From Streptomyces naganishii JCM 4654 (GTDB lineage Bacteria > Actinomycetota > Actinomycetes > Streptomycetales > Streptomycetaceae): DNA of 64,000 nucleotides. This document shows positions 16,123 to 25,018 of this stretch, one piece after another. Each line of letters opens with the position of its first letter. The first letter of the stretch is position 1. The stretch spans positions 186,001-250,000 of the forward strand of contig NZ_BMVF01000010.1 of NCBI RefSeq assembly GCF_014650575.1, in the 5' to 3' direction. The notes below the pieces were generated by a model. The model worked only from the letters and a program-made list of their open reading frames with translations, was not told the origin of the DNA and did not search any database. The position numbers and the translations under genes are program-made.

Positions 16123-17532
16123 ATGGCGGCGGTGGCGGGAGCCCGGCGGGTGCTTGCCCCGCTGGCGCTGGCACAGTTCATCTGCAGCTTCGCCGGCTCG
16201 AACATGAACGTGATGATCAACGACATCAGCAAGGACCTGGACACCACCGTGCAGGGCGTGCAGGTGGCGATCACGGTCTTCCTGCTGGTGATGGCCGCGC
16301 TGATGATCCCGGGCGGGAAGCTGACCGACAAATGGGGCCGCAAGCGCTGCCTGGTGGCGGGGCTGTCGGTGTACGGGGTGGGGGCGGTGCTCAGCGCGGC
16401 CGCCCCTGGGCTGGGTGTGCTGATCCTCGGGAACTCGATCCTGGAGGGTGTGGGCACGGCGCTGCTGATCCCGCCGGTCTACATCCTGACCACGCTGCTG
16501 TTCACCGACACCGCGTCCCGTGCGCGCGCGTTCGGCGCGATCATGGCGATGGGCGGCATCGGGGCGGCCGCCGGTCCGCTGATCGGCGGGCTGATCACGA
16601 GCGCGATCAGCTGGCGGGCCGCTTTCGTGTTCCAGGCACTGGTGATCGTGGTGATCGTGGCGCTCAGCCGCGGACTCGCCGATCCGCTGCCGCCCGACCC
16701 GGCCCGGCCCTTCGACACGGTCGGGGCCGTGCTGTCGGCGGCGGGCCTGGTGCTGCTGGTGACCGGCATCCTGGCCGTCGACAACAACGGCTGGCTGGCG
16801 CTGGGCCTGCTGCTGGCCGGTGCGCTGGTGCTGGCGGGCTTCCTCGCCTGGGTGCGCGGCCGCGAACGCGCCGGCCGGGAGGCGCTGCTGTCGACCGCGC
16901 TGTTCCGCGACCGCACCTCGAACCTCGGTCTGGTCACCCAGAACACGCAGTGGCTGATGCTGATGGGCGTCTCGTTCACCGTCGCCGCCTATCTGCAGGT
17001 CGTCCGCGGCTACGACGCGGTCGAGACCGGAGTGATCTTCACCGCCGCGACCCTCGGCATCCTCGCCACCTCGCTCGCCGCGGGGAGACTGGCCCGGCTG
17101 CACACCCAGCGCGGCCTGATCATGACGGGCTTCGTCGTGACGATCTCCGGCATCGCCGTGCTCCTGGCCCTGGTCGCCTGGAAGCCCGGAGCCTGGGCGT
17201 TCGCCCCCGGTCTTCTGCTGATCGGGCTGGGCCTGGGCGTGATGCTCACCCCGTCGGTGAACGTGGTCCAGTCGTGCTTCCCCGAGGCCCGGCAGGGCGA
17301 GATCTCCGGCCTGTCGCGCAGCGTCTCCAACCTCGGTTCCTCGCTCGGCACGGCCGTGGCCGGCACGATCCTGGTGTCGGGGCTCAGCAAGGGCGCGTAC
17401 GCGGCGGCGATGGCGGCACTCGCGGTCGTCGGCCTCGGCGGACTGACCGCCGCGGCCCTGCTGCCGCGCACCGCTCGTCCCGCGGCCCCCGGCACCGCGA
17501 CGGCGCCGCCACCGGGGGCGTCACAGCAGTGA
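16123..17532 (+). CDS. MFS drug/metabolite exporter, DHA2-like (14 TM)
   Basis: A 469-aa integral membrane protein with about fourteen hydrophobic segments. It carries the MFS motif A region GGKLTDKWGRKRCLVAG and the antiporter-type motif C region MAMGGIGAAAGPLIGGLI. This is the EmrB/QacA (DHA2) plan of proton-driven efflux pumps. The ATG at 16123 has only a weak GGTGGCGG upstream. It is monocistronic and convergent with the TetR gene, from which it is separated by a terminator hairpin. Substrate unknown. Confidence 0.88.
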   Translation: MAAVAGARRVLAPLALAQFICSFAGSNMNVMINDISKDLDTTVQGVQVAITVFLLVMAALMIPGGKLTDKWGRKRCLVAGLSVYGVGAVLSAAAPGLGVLILGNSILEGVGTALLIPPVYILTTLLFTDTASRARAFGAIMAMGGIGAAAGPLIGGLITSAISWRAAFVFQALVIVVIVALSRGLADPLPPDPARPFDTVGAVLSAAGLVLLVTGILAVDNNGWLALGLLLAGALVLAGFLAWVRGRERAGREALLSTALFRDRTSNLGLVTQNTQWLMLMGVSFTVAAYLQVVRGYDAVETGVIFTAATLGILATSLAAGRLARLHTQRGLIMTGFVVTISGIAVLLALVAWKPGAWAFAPGLLLIGLGLGVMLTPSVNVVQSCFPEARQGEISGLSRSVSNLGSSLGTAVAGTILVSGLSKGAYAAAMAALAVVGLGGLTAAALLPRTARPAAPGTATAPPPGASQQ

Positions 17533-17542
17533 CTGGCGGGAC

Positions 17543-17607
17543 CCACGGGACTTCGGCCGACCGGCCCACGGGACTGCGGCCGACCGGCCCACGGGACTTC
17601 GGCCGGC
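17543..17607. repeat. 23-bp tandem repeat, 2.8 copies
   Basis: The unit CCACGGGACTTCGGCCGACC(GGC) repeats almost perfectly downstream of the MFS gene, before the shared terminator. No coding role. Confidence 0.85.
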
Positions 17608-17630
17608 CGGGGGCCCCGGCCGCAGACAGC

Positions 17631-17667
17631 GGCAGGCGGCGGTCCGCTGTACGGAACCGCCGCCTGC
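17631..17667. terminator. Bidirectional terminator hairpin
   Basis: A long stem (GGCAGGCGGCGGT pairing with ACCGCCGCCTGCC) lies between the convergent MFS and TetR genes. No T-tract follows, as is usual in Streptomyces. Confidence 0.75.
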
Positions 17668-17702
17668 CAGACAGGACTTGGGGATAAGAACCCGGGGCGC
17701 GG

Positions 17703-18350
17703 CTATCTCGTCGGCTTGCGGCCCGTGATGCCCAGGTAGACCAACAGGGCCAGGTTCGGCTTGAGTTCGGCCTGCTTCACGCCCCAGGAGGAGAAGCCCT
17801 TCTGGTGGGAGGCGACCGCGGCGAGCATGGCGACCAGGGAACCGGCGATCGCGGCCGGGTTCACGTCCTTGTCCACCTTGCCCTTGGACTGGAGTTCGGC
17901 GACCGTGTCCGCGAGGGAGTTGTTCACGGCGTTCAGGATCTTCATACGGAGCTTGTAGAAGCGCTTGTCGCCCTCGGCCGCCCCGAGGTCGACCACGCGC
18001 AGGATCGCCTCGTGCCTGCGCCAGAACTCCAGGAACCCGTCGACGAGTTCCTGCGCCGTCTGCCAGCCCGCCTTGCCTGCCCACGAGCGGCCCTCGAGCA
18101 GCTCGGTCAACCCGGCGCCGTCGGCGGCCATTTGCTCGGCGATCTCGAGGACCGCGCCCTCGACGTCCGGGAAGTACTGGTAGAAGGTGGCCGGCGAAGT
18201 GCCCGCCTTGCGGGCCACGTCGATGACCTTGACGTCCCGGTAGGGAGAGGAGCTGAGCATCTCGCTGAGGCAGTCGAGCAGCTTCTGCCGCGTCGCCTGC
18301 CCACGCCGGCCGGCCACGCGGCCGTCGACGGTACGCACTTGTCCTGTCAT
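17703..18350 (-). CDS. TetR family transcriptional regulator
   Basis: A 215-aa repressor. The N-terminal helix-turn-helix includes TRQKLLDCLSEMLSSSPYRD and IDVARKAGTSPATFYQYFPD; the rest is an all-helical ligand and dimer domain. It is the only TetR-type protein in the window and so a candidate for binding the eleven palindromes. However, its own promoter gap (18351-18472) has no such site, so direct evidence is lacking. From memory a TetR gene also precedes the kbpA-afsK pair in S. coelicolor, which would make it a core gene unrelated to the regulon. Confidence 0.88.
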   Translation of the reverse strand: MTGQVRTVDGRVAGRRGQATRQKLLDCLSEMLSSSPYRDVKVIDVARKAGTSPATFYQYFPDVEGAVLEIAEQMAADGAGLTELLEGRSWAGKAGWQTAQELVDGFLEFWRRHEAILRVVDLGAAEGDKRFYKLRMKILNAVNNSLADTVAELQSKGKVDKDVNPAAIAGSLVAMLAAVASHQKGFSSWGVKQAELKPNLALLVYLGITGRKPTR

Positions 18351-18472
18351 GCCGTCAGCTTACCGAGGGGTGATGGGAGCGCGATTCGGCCGACTGCAAA
18401 TGGGGTGCGCGGGTGTGGAGAGGCTGGTGTGCCTGGTCTGCGGCCCGCGGGCGCCCCGGTTAGGTTGAGCGC

Positions 18473-19201
18473 ATGGCCGAAAACAGGGCATCCGCATACA
18501 CAGAGGGCGTCCCTTGCTGGGCGGACGCACAGCTTCCCGACGTAGAGGCGGGCAAGCGGTTCTACGGTGAGCTCTTCGGGTGGACCTTCGAGGAGAAGGC
18601 GGCGTACGGCGACTTCGTACTGGCACGCCTGGACGCCAGGCCCGTCGCCGCGCTCGCGCCGAAGACGGACGGCCGGATGCCCACCGTGTGGACCGTGTAC
18701 TTCTCCACCCCGGACGTGGCCGCGCTGGCCGGGCGGATCCGCGCGGAGGGCGGCCAGGTCGTCGGCGAACCCCGCGAGGTCGGGGAATTCGGCACCGCCG
18801 CCCTGGCCGCCGACCCCGACGGCGCCGTCTTCGGCCTGTGGCAGCCCGGCAGCCACCCCGGCTTCGGCCGCCGTCACGAGCCGGGCACCTTCGCCTGGGC
18901 CCAGCTCTACGCCCGGGACACCGGCACCGCCAACGCCTTCTACGGCGGCCTCTTCCACGACGCCCTCTTCGGCCGGGACGCCGAGCCCGACTTCGGGCGC
19001 GCGCCCGTCACGGACGTCTTCCCGCCCGAGATGCCGCCCCACTTCCTCGTCCACTTCCGCGTCGAGGACGCCGAGGCGGCCCTGGGGGCCGTGAGCCGGC
19101 TGGGCGGCCGGGTACAGGTGTCACCCTTCGAGACGTCCTACGGAACAGCGGCCGTCGTCGCCGACAATCAGGGGGCGTCCTTCGCCGTACTGCAGAGGTG
19201 A
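18473..19201 (+). CDS. kbpA: Tandem VOC/glyoxalase-fold protein, KbpA-like AfsK-binding protein
   Basis: A 242-aa protein with two vicinal-oxygen-chelate halves (residues about 12-120 and 135-240). Each starts with a conserved pattern (GVPCWADAQLPDVEAGKRFY; FAWAQLYARDTGTANAFY). The gene immediately upstream of afsK in S. coelicolor encodes KbpA, which binds unphosphorylated AfsK and inhibits its autophosphorylation. Position and size support the same role here. Assignment rests on synteny recalled from the literature, not on alignment. It is probably cytoplasmic with no enzymatic role. Confidence 0.75.
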   Translation: MAENRASAYTEGVPCWADAQLPDVEAGKRFYGELFGWTFEEKAAYGDFVLARLDARPVAALAPKTDGRMPTVWTVYFSTPDVAALAGRIRAEGGQVVGEPREVGEFGTAALAADPDGAVFGLWQPGSHPGFGRRHEPGTFAWAQLYARDTGTANAFYGGLFHDALFGRDAEPDFGRAPVTDVFPPEMPPHFLVHFRVEDAEAALGAVSRLGGRVQVSPFETSYGTAAVVADNQGASFAVLQR

Positions 19202-19400
19202 GAGCCCTCACCCGCGCCGGAAGTGGGGGATTGCGGGGATTTTGCGGCAGGACATCCCGATTCGTCGCCGGGTTCGCAACCAGTGCCCGGGACAGGAAGA
19301 ATCAGGGTGCGTGCCGCCACGGCGGTGCGGTGGTGAGACGCTGCACGGGGGTCGCGTACATATGTGGGTGACGCGGCTCGTACGGGGAGGTGGCAGGCAA

Positions 19401-21740
19401 GTGGTGGATCAGCTGACGCAGCACGATCCGCGGCGGATCGGGCCGTTCGAGGTGCTGGGACGGCTGGGTGCCGGCGGCATGGGGCTGGTCTATCTCGCGC
19501 GCTCGGCGTCCGGCCGGCGCGTGGCGATCAAGACGGTCCGCACCGAGCTGGCCGAGGACCAGCTGTTCCGGGTCCGCTTCACGCGCGAGGTCGAGGCCGC
19601 GCGGGCGGTCTCCGGCTTCTACACGGCCGCCGTCGTCGACGCCGACCCGCGCGCGGCCGTGCCGTGGCTGGCCACCGCCTACGTGCCCGCGCCCTCCCTC
19701 GAGGAGATAGTGACCGAGTGCGGTCCGCTGCCGGCGCAGGCGGTGCGCTGGCTCGCGGCGGGCGTCGCCGAGGCCCTCCAGTCCATCCACGGCGCCGGGC
19801 TGGTGCACCGCGACCTGAAGCCGTCCAACGTCCTCGTCGTCGAGGACGGCCCCCGCGTGATCGACTTCGGCATCGCCTCGGGCGTCTCGAACACCCGCCT
19901 GACCATGACGAACGTCGCCGTCGGCACCCCCGCCTACATGTCCCCCGAGCAGGCCAAGGACTCCCGCAGCGTCACCGGCGCGAGCGACGTCTTCTCGCTC
20001 GGCTCCATGCTGGTCTTCGCGGCCACCGGCCACCCGCCCTTCCACGGCGCCAACCCGGTCGAGACGGTCTTCATGCTGCTGCGCGAGGGCCCCGACCTGG
20101 AGGGACTGCCGGACGAGCTGCGCCCGCTGATCGAGTCCTGCATGCAGATGGAGGTCACGGCCCGCCCCACCCCGGCCGACCTCCAGGCGCAGCTCGCCCC
20201 GCACCTGTTCGGCTCGGGCTCCGACGACAGCGGCACCGCCTCCGCCTGGCTGCCCGAGCGCGCGGTGGGCCTGATCGAGTCCCGCCGCGGCGGCCGCCCG
20301 TCCGGCCGGCCCGCGCCCGGCCCGCGCAGCGGCGGCCGGCCCCAGGTCCCGCCGCCCCCCTCGCACGACCCGGTCGTCCCCGCGCCGCCCCTGCCCGCGC
20401 CGGTCGGCGGCGACTCCGGACCGGTGCGGCTGGCCGGCGCCCAGGTGCCGATCGGCCCCGGACCGCGCGTCGCCGACGCCCGCGCGGCCGCCGTCAAGGC
20501 GCCCCCGCCGGAGGCCGGCCTCGCCGCCACCTGGTCCAGGCCCCGCCCCGGCGTGAACGGCGCCGACCCCGCCCTGACGGCCGCGCCTCCGGCGCCCCCG
20601 GAGACCGCCTCGGGCTGGCGCCCCTGGCGCTTCCGCATGTCCAACGACGTCTGGGGCACCCCGTCCGTCGCGGGCGACCTCGTCTACGTCACCTCCTTCG
20701 AGGTGCACGCCCTGGACGTGGCGACCGGCCGGCGCCGCTTCAAGACGCGGGACGTGGCCTGGTCGATGGCGGTCGCGGACGGGCGCGTGCACGCCTCCGA
20801 CGGGCCCACCCTGTTCGCCCTGGACGCCCGCGGGGGCTCCGACCTGTGGCGGGTGCAGACGGACGCCTGGGTGTACTCGCTCACCGCCGACCGCGGCACG
20901 GTCGTCACCGGCACCCGGGGCGGCGGCGTCCAGGCCTGGGAGGCGGCCGGCGGCCAGAAGCTGTGGGAGATCACCGGCTGCCAGAGCGACTTCGAGTCCC
21001 CCGAGGCGGGCCCCGTCGTCCACGACGGCACGGTCTACGTCTGGCAGGACGCCCGGCTGCGCGCCCTGGACGCCCGCACCGGCGAGGAGCGCTGGTCGTA
21101 CCCCATCGGCGACGCGGCCTCCTGCGGCGGGGTCCCGGTCCGCCTCACCCCGGCCCCCGACGGCTACGTCTACGTCTCGGCCGGCACCCGCGTGGTCGCG
21201 CTGGACGCCGCCGGCGGCCGGGTCCGCTGGCACTTCGAGGCGCCCGCGGTCTTCCTCTGCCCGCCCGCCTTCGCCCCCGGCCCGGCCGTCACCGGCGGCG
21301 GCATCTACCTCGCCGACTACCTCGGCACGGTCTACGCCCTCGACGCGACCGACGGCCGCGACCGCTGGCGCATCGCCACCGAGTCCCGCGCCTCGGTCGA
21401 CCCGGTGCTGGTGGCGGCCGGCCACGTCCACGTGGGCAGCGGCAAGGGCCTCTACACGCTGGACGCGGTGACGGGCACGCCCAAGTGGCGTTTCCAGTCC
21501 GGCGGGGAGATCGTCGGCTCCCCGGCGGTCGCCGAGGGCCGCATCCACTTCGGCTCCACCGACCACCTGCTCTACACGCTCAAGGCCGACGACGGCCGGC
21601 TGCGCTGGAAGCTGGCCACCGGCGGCGAGATCACCGGCTCCCCGGTGGTCAGGGACGGTGTGGTGTACGCGTGCAGCAAGGACCGCTGCGTGTACGCCCT
21701 GGACGCGGAGAAGGGGACCGGGACGGCCCGCACCGCGTGA
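19401..21740 (+). CDS. afsK: Serine/threonine protein kinase AfsK with C-terminal PQQ/beta-propeller repeats
   Basis: A 779-aa kinase that phosphorylates AfsR on Ser/Thr and so promotes secondary metabolism. The kinase domain (residues about 12-270) shows GRLGAGGMGLVYLA, the ATP lysine in VAIKTVR (K44), the catalytic loop HRDLKPSN near 137 and IDFGIASG. A Pro-rich linker (about 290-400) leads to PQQ-like propeller repeats to the end (LYTLDAVTGTPKWRF and similar). The GTG at 19401, with GGGAGG upstream, is chosen over a longer reading from 19242 because the product then starts VVDQLTQHDPRRIGPF, as I recall for AfsK. A second GTG at 19404 is equally possible. Confidence 0.93.
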   Translation: MVDQLTQHDPRRIGPFEVLGRLGAGGMGLVYLARSASGRRVAIKTVRTELAEDQLFRVRFTREVEAARAVSGFYTAAVVDADPRAAVPWLATAYVPAPSLEEIVTECGPLPAQAVRWLAAGVAEALQSIHGAGLVHRDLKPSNVLVVEDGPRVIDFGIASGVSNTRLTMTNVAVGTPAYMSPEQAKDSRSVTGASDVFSLGSMLVFAATGHPPFHGANPVETVFMLLREGPDLEGLPDELRPLIESCMQMEVTARPTPADLQAQLAPHLFGSGSDDSGTASAWLPERAVGLIESRRGGRPSGRPAPGPRSGGRPQVPPPPSHDPVVPAPPLPAPVGGDSGPVRLAGAQVPIGPGPRVADARAAAVKAPPPEAGLAATWSRPRPGVNGADPALTAAPPAPPETASGWRPWRFRMSNDVWGTPSVAGDLVYVTSFEVHALDVATGRRRFKTRDVAWSMAVADGRVHASDGPTLFALDARGGSDLWRVQTDAWVYSLTADRGTVVTGTRGGGVQAWEAAGGQKLWEITGCQSDFESPEAGPVVHDGTVYVWQDARLRALDARTGEERWSYPIGDAASCGGVPVRLTPAPDGYVYVSAGTRVVALDAAGGRVRWHFEAPAVFLCPPAFAPGPAVTGGGIYLADYLGTVYALDATDGRDRWRIATESRASVDPVLVAAGHVHVGSGKGLYTLDAVTGTPKWRFQSGGEIVGSPAVAEGRIHFGSTDHLLYTLKADDGRLRWKLATGGEITGSPVVRDGVVYACSKDRCVYALDAEKGTGTARTA

Positions 21741-21956
21741 GGCGCGTCCCCGGGGGGGCCCGTACCGCGTGGGGCGCGTCCCCGGCGGGGTCTGGTGACG
21801 GCCGTCGTACGGGTTCACGGAAGGGCTCGGACGGCGGCCGTCGGTCCTGGTGAGCGGCCGGTTCCTCACCGCTCGCACCCAAGACGCTACCGTTCGTGCG
21901 CGCCCCTCGCCACAGGAGCCCGGCGGCCCGCCCGCTGCGCCGATAGGGTGACCGGC

Positions 21957-22508
21957 GTGAAGACATGGGGGCGCAGGGTCAGGTTCACGGCGGTGCTGGC
22001 GGTGGTGGTGCTCGCACTCACCGGTTTCTCGCGCGGGCACTCGCACAGCAGGCACCGAGGCGGGGGCGGGAGCGGGAGCGGTGGGGGCGGATGCAGCAAC
22101 TCCCGCCAGGACCACGACACCTCCACGTCGTCCCGCGGGTCGTCCACGGGCGGTTCGGGTACGGGCGGCACGTACCGCAGCCGGCCCGCGTACCGCGCGA
22201 CCGCGACGCCCTCCGGCGGCCGGGGCACCGCGCGCCCGCTCCAGGACGCGTCCGCCCGGCTGGTGAGCTGCGCCACCGCCCAGAAGCCGTACACGACCGC
22301 CGAGGTGCGCAACCCCAATGACCGCACCGGGTCGTTCGGCGTCCAGGTCACCTTCCTGGGCCGGGACGGCGCCGAACTCGGCCACCGCTACGAGGTGACC
22401 AAGGTGGCCGCGAAGGCGGCCGCGACCCTGCGGGTGGAGGCGGATCCCGGCGTCCTCGCCCGGCTCGGCCACTGCGAGGTCGCGCCCACGGCGGCCGCCG
22501 TCGGCTGA
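21957..22508 (+). CDS. Secreted or membrane-anchored hypothetical protein
   Basis: A 183-aa protein of unknown function. It begins VKTWGRRVRFTAVLAVVVLALTGF, a signal or anchor sequence. A Gly/Ser-rich low-complexity stretch follows, then a C-terminal globular domain of about 90 residues (ARLVSCATAQKPYTTAEVRNPNDRTGSFGVQVTFLGRDGAELG, given to mark it) with two Cys residues and a FxxLxA-type extracytoplasmic look. The GTG at 21957 is chosen because the signal sequence then starts normally. A gene of this kind follows afsK in S. coelicolor by memory. Confidence 0.7.
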   Translation: MKTWGRRVRFTAVLAVVVLALTGFSRGHSHSRHRGGGGSGSGGGGCSNSRQDHDTSTSSRGSSTGGSGTGGTYRSRPAYRATATPSGGRGTARPLQDASARLVSCATAQKPYTTAEVRNPNDRTGSFGVQVTFLGRDGAELGHRYEVTKVAAKAAATLRVEADPGVLARLGHCEVAPTAAAVG

Positions 22509-22556
22509 GGGCCGCCGTCGACGGGGGACCGGCGGTGGCTCAGCGCACCCGGTGTC

Positions 22557-23330
22557 TCAGCGCACCCGGAAGTCCCCGCCCCGCCGCCCCGCGAACAGCT
22601 CCGCCTGCCGCGCGGGCGGCAGGTTGCCGAGCGCGATCAGGTGCGGCGCCTGCGCGTAGGCCTGCGCGCGTGCGGCCTCCCCGGCCGCCCACAGCGCCCG
22701 TACCGTCCCCTGCACCGCCTGTGCCGGATACCCGGCGACGACGGTCGCGCAGCGCACGGCGGCCGCCAGCGCCCCGCCGGGCTCGGTCAGTTCGGAGACC
22801 AGCCCGATCTGGTGGGCGCGGTGGGCGGAGATCCGCTCCGCCGTCCCCATGAGCATCATCCGCGCGGCCTCCCCGTAGGGCATCCGCCCGGCCGCCAGCA
22901 CGGACTCGTAGGCGCTGACCATGCCGTAAGTGGTGTGCGGGTCGAAGAAGGCGGCGGTGGTGTCGGCGACGACGAAGTCGCTCTCGCCCAGCAGGTAGAA
23001 GGCGCCCCCGCAGGCCATTCCGCGCACGGCGGCTATGACCGGCTTCCACAGGTCGTTCGCCTTGGGCCCGATCCGCAGCAGCGGGTCGTCGAGCATGTAC
23101 GGGGAGGCGGGCTGCGGCACCACCGCGTCCCGGTCGACGCCCGTGCAGAACGCCCGCTCGCCGGCCCCGGTGAGCACGACGGCCCGTACGGAGTCGTCGA
23201 AGCGCAACGCCCGCCAGCAGTCGGTGAGTTCGGTGGCGAGGGCGAGGTCGATCGCGTTGAGCCGGTCCGGCCGGTCCAGGGTGACGACGGCGACGCCGGA
23301 CTCCTCGTCGGTGCGGACGCCGAGGCTCAC
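22557..23330 (-). CDS. Enoyl-CoA hydratase/isomerase family protein
   Basis: A 257-aa crotonase-fold protein with GERAFCTGVDRDAV and AAVRGMACGGAFYLLGESDFVVAD oxyanion-hole segments. The two classical hydratase glutamate positions are not conserved (FDPHTTYGMVSAYESV), so the reaction is uncertain. The GTG start at 23330 overlaps the DUF35 stop (GTGA). It is third in the operon thiolase-like, DUF35, hydratase, which is read from operators 7/8. Confidence 0.85.
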   Translation of the reverse strand: MSLGVRTDEESGVAVVTLDRPDRLNAIDLALATELTDCWRALRFDDSVRAVVLTGAGERAFCTGVDRDAVVPQPASPYMLDDPLLRIGPKANDLWKPVIAAVRGMACGGAFYLLGESDFVVADTTAAFFDPHTTYGMVSAYESVLAAGRMPYGEAARMMLMGTAERISAHRAHQIGLVSELTEPGGALAAAVRCATVVAGYPAQAVQGTVRALWAAGEAARAQAYAQAPHLIALGNLPPARQAELFAGRRGGDFRVR

Positions 23331-23743
23331 GGGCGCTCCAGGACCCACTGCGGCCGGCCGGACGCGTCGAAGACGGCCGTCACCCGGGCGCCTATCCCGA
23401 GGCGCTGCGGGGGCACCGAGTCGAGCCGCGCGCCCACCTCGCTGACGACGTTGCCGACGAGCCGGATGCGCGGGTGGTCGGCGAGTTCGACGACGACCAC
23501 GTTGTACGGCGCCTGCTCGGCGTAGTCCGGCAGCAGCGGCGGATGCGGCACGGCCCAGGACCAGATCCGGCCGCGCCCCGAGGCCGCGCGCCACTCGCTC
23601 GCGAAGGACCGGCAGTGCGGGCAGCAGGGGCGTGGCGGGAAGCGGACCTCGCCGCAGTCGGCGCAGGCCTGCACGCGCAGTTCGCCCTGGGCGGCGTACT
23701 GCCAGAAGGGGGCGCCGTCGGCGTCGGTGACGGGTTCGAGCAT
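23327..23743 (-). CDS. DUF35 OB-fold / zinc-ribbon protein, partner of the adjacent thiolase-like protein
   Basis: A 138-aa protein with a zinc ribbon (CADCGEVRFPPRPCCPHC) and an OB-fold (RIWSWAVPHPPLLPDYAEQAPYNVVVVEL). It is encoded ten bases after the thiolase-like gene, as in known Ltp-DUF35 complexes where it supports acyl-CoA binding by the thiolase-fold subunit. It overlaps the hydratase gene downstream. Confidence 0.88.
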   Translation of the reverse strand: MLEPVTDADGAPFWQYAAQGELRVQACADCGEVRFPPRPCCPHCRSFASEWRAASGRGRIWSWAVPHPPLLPDYAEQAPYNVVVVELADHPRIRLVGNVVSEVGARLDSVPPQRLGIGARVTAVFDASGRPQWVLERP

Positions 23744-23753
23744 GCCGGTCTCC

Positions 23754-24908
23754 TCAGTTCGTCAGCAGCAGGGCGGAGGTGGGGACGCACTCGCCGGCCG
23801 TGACCAGGCAGGCGGCGGCGCCCGGGACCTGGGCGGTGCTGGTGCCGCGCAGTTGCCTCACGCCCTCGGTGATGAGGTTGAAGCCGTGGACGTAGGCCTC
23901 CGAGAGCCCGCCGCCCGCGGTGTTGAGGGGGAGCCGTCCGCCGGTCTCCAGGGCGCCGCCCTCGGTGAACGCCCCGCCCTCTCCCCGGCCGCAGAAGCCG
24001 TAGCCCTCCAGGGAGAGCGGCACGAGGGGGGTGAACGCGTCGTAGATCTGCGCCACGTCCACGTCCGCCGGGGTGAGGTCGGCGTGCTTCCACAGGTGGC
24101 GGGCGGCGGCCCAGGAGGGGCCGCTGAGCGGGTCGTCGTTCCAGTAGTTGACCATGCCGTGGTGCTGGGCGGGCAGGCCCTGGGCGGCCGCGTGGACGAG
24201 GACGGGGCGGTGCCGGCAGTCGCGGGCGCGCTCGCGGCTCACCACCACGCAGGCCAGCGCGCCGTCCGTCTCCAGGCAGTTGTCGTAGAGGCAGAGGGGT
24301 TCGCTGATCCACCGGGAGGTCATGTACATCTCGCGGGTGAGCGGGCGGTCGTACATGATCGCGGCCGGGTTCTGGTTGGCGCGGTTGCGGCACGCGAGGG
24401 CGACGTTGAACAGGTGGTCGCGGGTGGCGCCGTACTCGTGCATGTAGCGCCGGGCGAGGACGGCGATCTCGTCGACGGGCCGCAGCAGGCCGAAGGGGCG
24501 CGTCCACTGGGCGGGCGTGGGCAGTTGCGCGGTGGCGCCGGTCCAGGGGCGGGGCCCGCTGCCGCGTTTGCGGGAGCGCCAGGCGACGCCGACGGTGGCC
24601 TGGCCGGCGGCGATCGCGGTGGCGAGGTGGGCGACGGTCGCGCACGAACCCCCGCCGCCGTAGCCCGCCTTGCTGAAGAAGGTGAGATCGCCGAGGCCGA
24701 GGGCCTTGGCCAGCTCCACCTCGTCGGTCTCCTCCATGGTGTAGGAGGCGAGGGCGTCGACCTCGCCGGGGGCCATGCCGGCGTCGTCCAGGGCGGCGAG
24801 CACGGCCCGGCAGGCGAGGGTGCGTTCGTCCTCCGGGAGGCGTCTGGCGAAGGGCGTCTGCCCGATTCCGACGATGGCCGTGGCGTCCTTGAGACCGGGT
24901 CCTGGCAT
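23754..24908 (-). CDS. Thiolase-like lipid-transfer protein (SCPx/Ltp type)
   Basis: A 384-aa thiolase-fold protein. Visible segments are AIVGIGQTPFARRLPEDERTL, NPAAIMYDRPLTREMYM, AQIYDAFTPLVPLSLEGYGFCGRGEGGAF and LPLNTAGGGLSEAYVHGFN (domain markers). The nucleophile region reads GGGGSCATVAHLATAIAAG, which keeps a cysteine, unlike the paralogue at 11741-12913. It probably cleaves a side-chain acyl-CoA together with the DUF35 protein. It diverges from an acyl-CoA ligase across operators 7 and 8. Confidence 0.87.
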   Translation of the reverse strand: MPGPGLKDATAIVGIGQTPFARRLPEDERTLACRAVLAALDDAGMAPGEVDALASYTMEETDEVELAKALGLGDLTFFSKAGYGGGGSCATVAHLATAIAAGQATVGVAWRSRKRGSGPRPWTGATAQLPTPAQWTRPFGLLRPVDEIAVLARRYMHEYGATRDHLFNVALACRNRANQNPAAIMYDRPLTREMYMTSRWISEPLCLYDNCLETDGALACVVVSRERARDCRHRPVLVHAAAQGLPAQHHGMVNYWNDDPLSGPSWAAARHLWKHADLTPADVDVAQIYDAFTPLVPLSLEGYGFCGRGEGGAFTEGGALETGGRLPLNTAGGGLSEAYVHGFNLITEGVRQLRGTSTAQVPGAAACLVTAGECVPTSALLLTN

Positions 24909-24944
24909 GCGCGCACCTCCGCTGGCCGGCTGCGTCCGCCGCTG

Positions 24945-24959
24945 CTGACAGGCCGTCAG
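24945..24959. promoter_or_regulatory. Operator palindrome 7 (CTGACAGGCCGTCAG)
   Basis: Regulon palindrome between the thiolase-like operon (minus) and the acyl-CoA ligase (plus). Its centre is 27 bp from that of operator 8. Confidence 0.7.
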
Positions 24960-24971
24960 GTTACCGTTAAT

Positions 24972-24986
24972 CTGACGGTCAGTCAG
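24972..24986. promoter_or_regulatory. Operator palindrome 8 (CTGACGGTCAGTCAG)
   Basis: Second regulon palindrome in this divergent promoter, 32 bases before the ligase GTG start. Confidence 0.7.
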
Positions 24987-25018
24987 GTACGGGTTTCGTC
25001 GCGTTCGGGAGGCCGGCG

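Noticed and set aside
19413..19427. CTGACGCAGCACGAT near the afsK start, resembling the regulon palindrome
   Set aside because: It lies inside the coding sequence (LTQHD) and the right half does not match.
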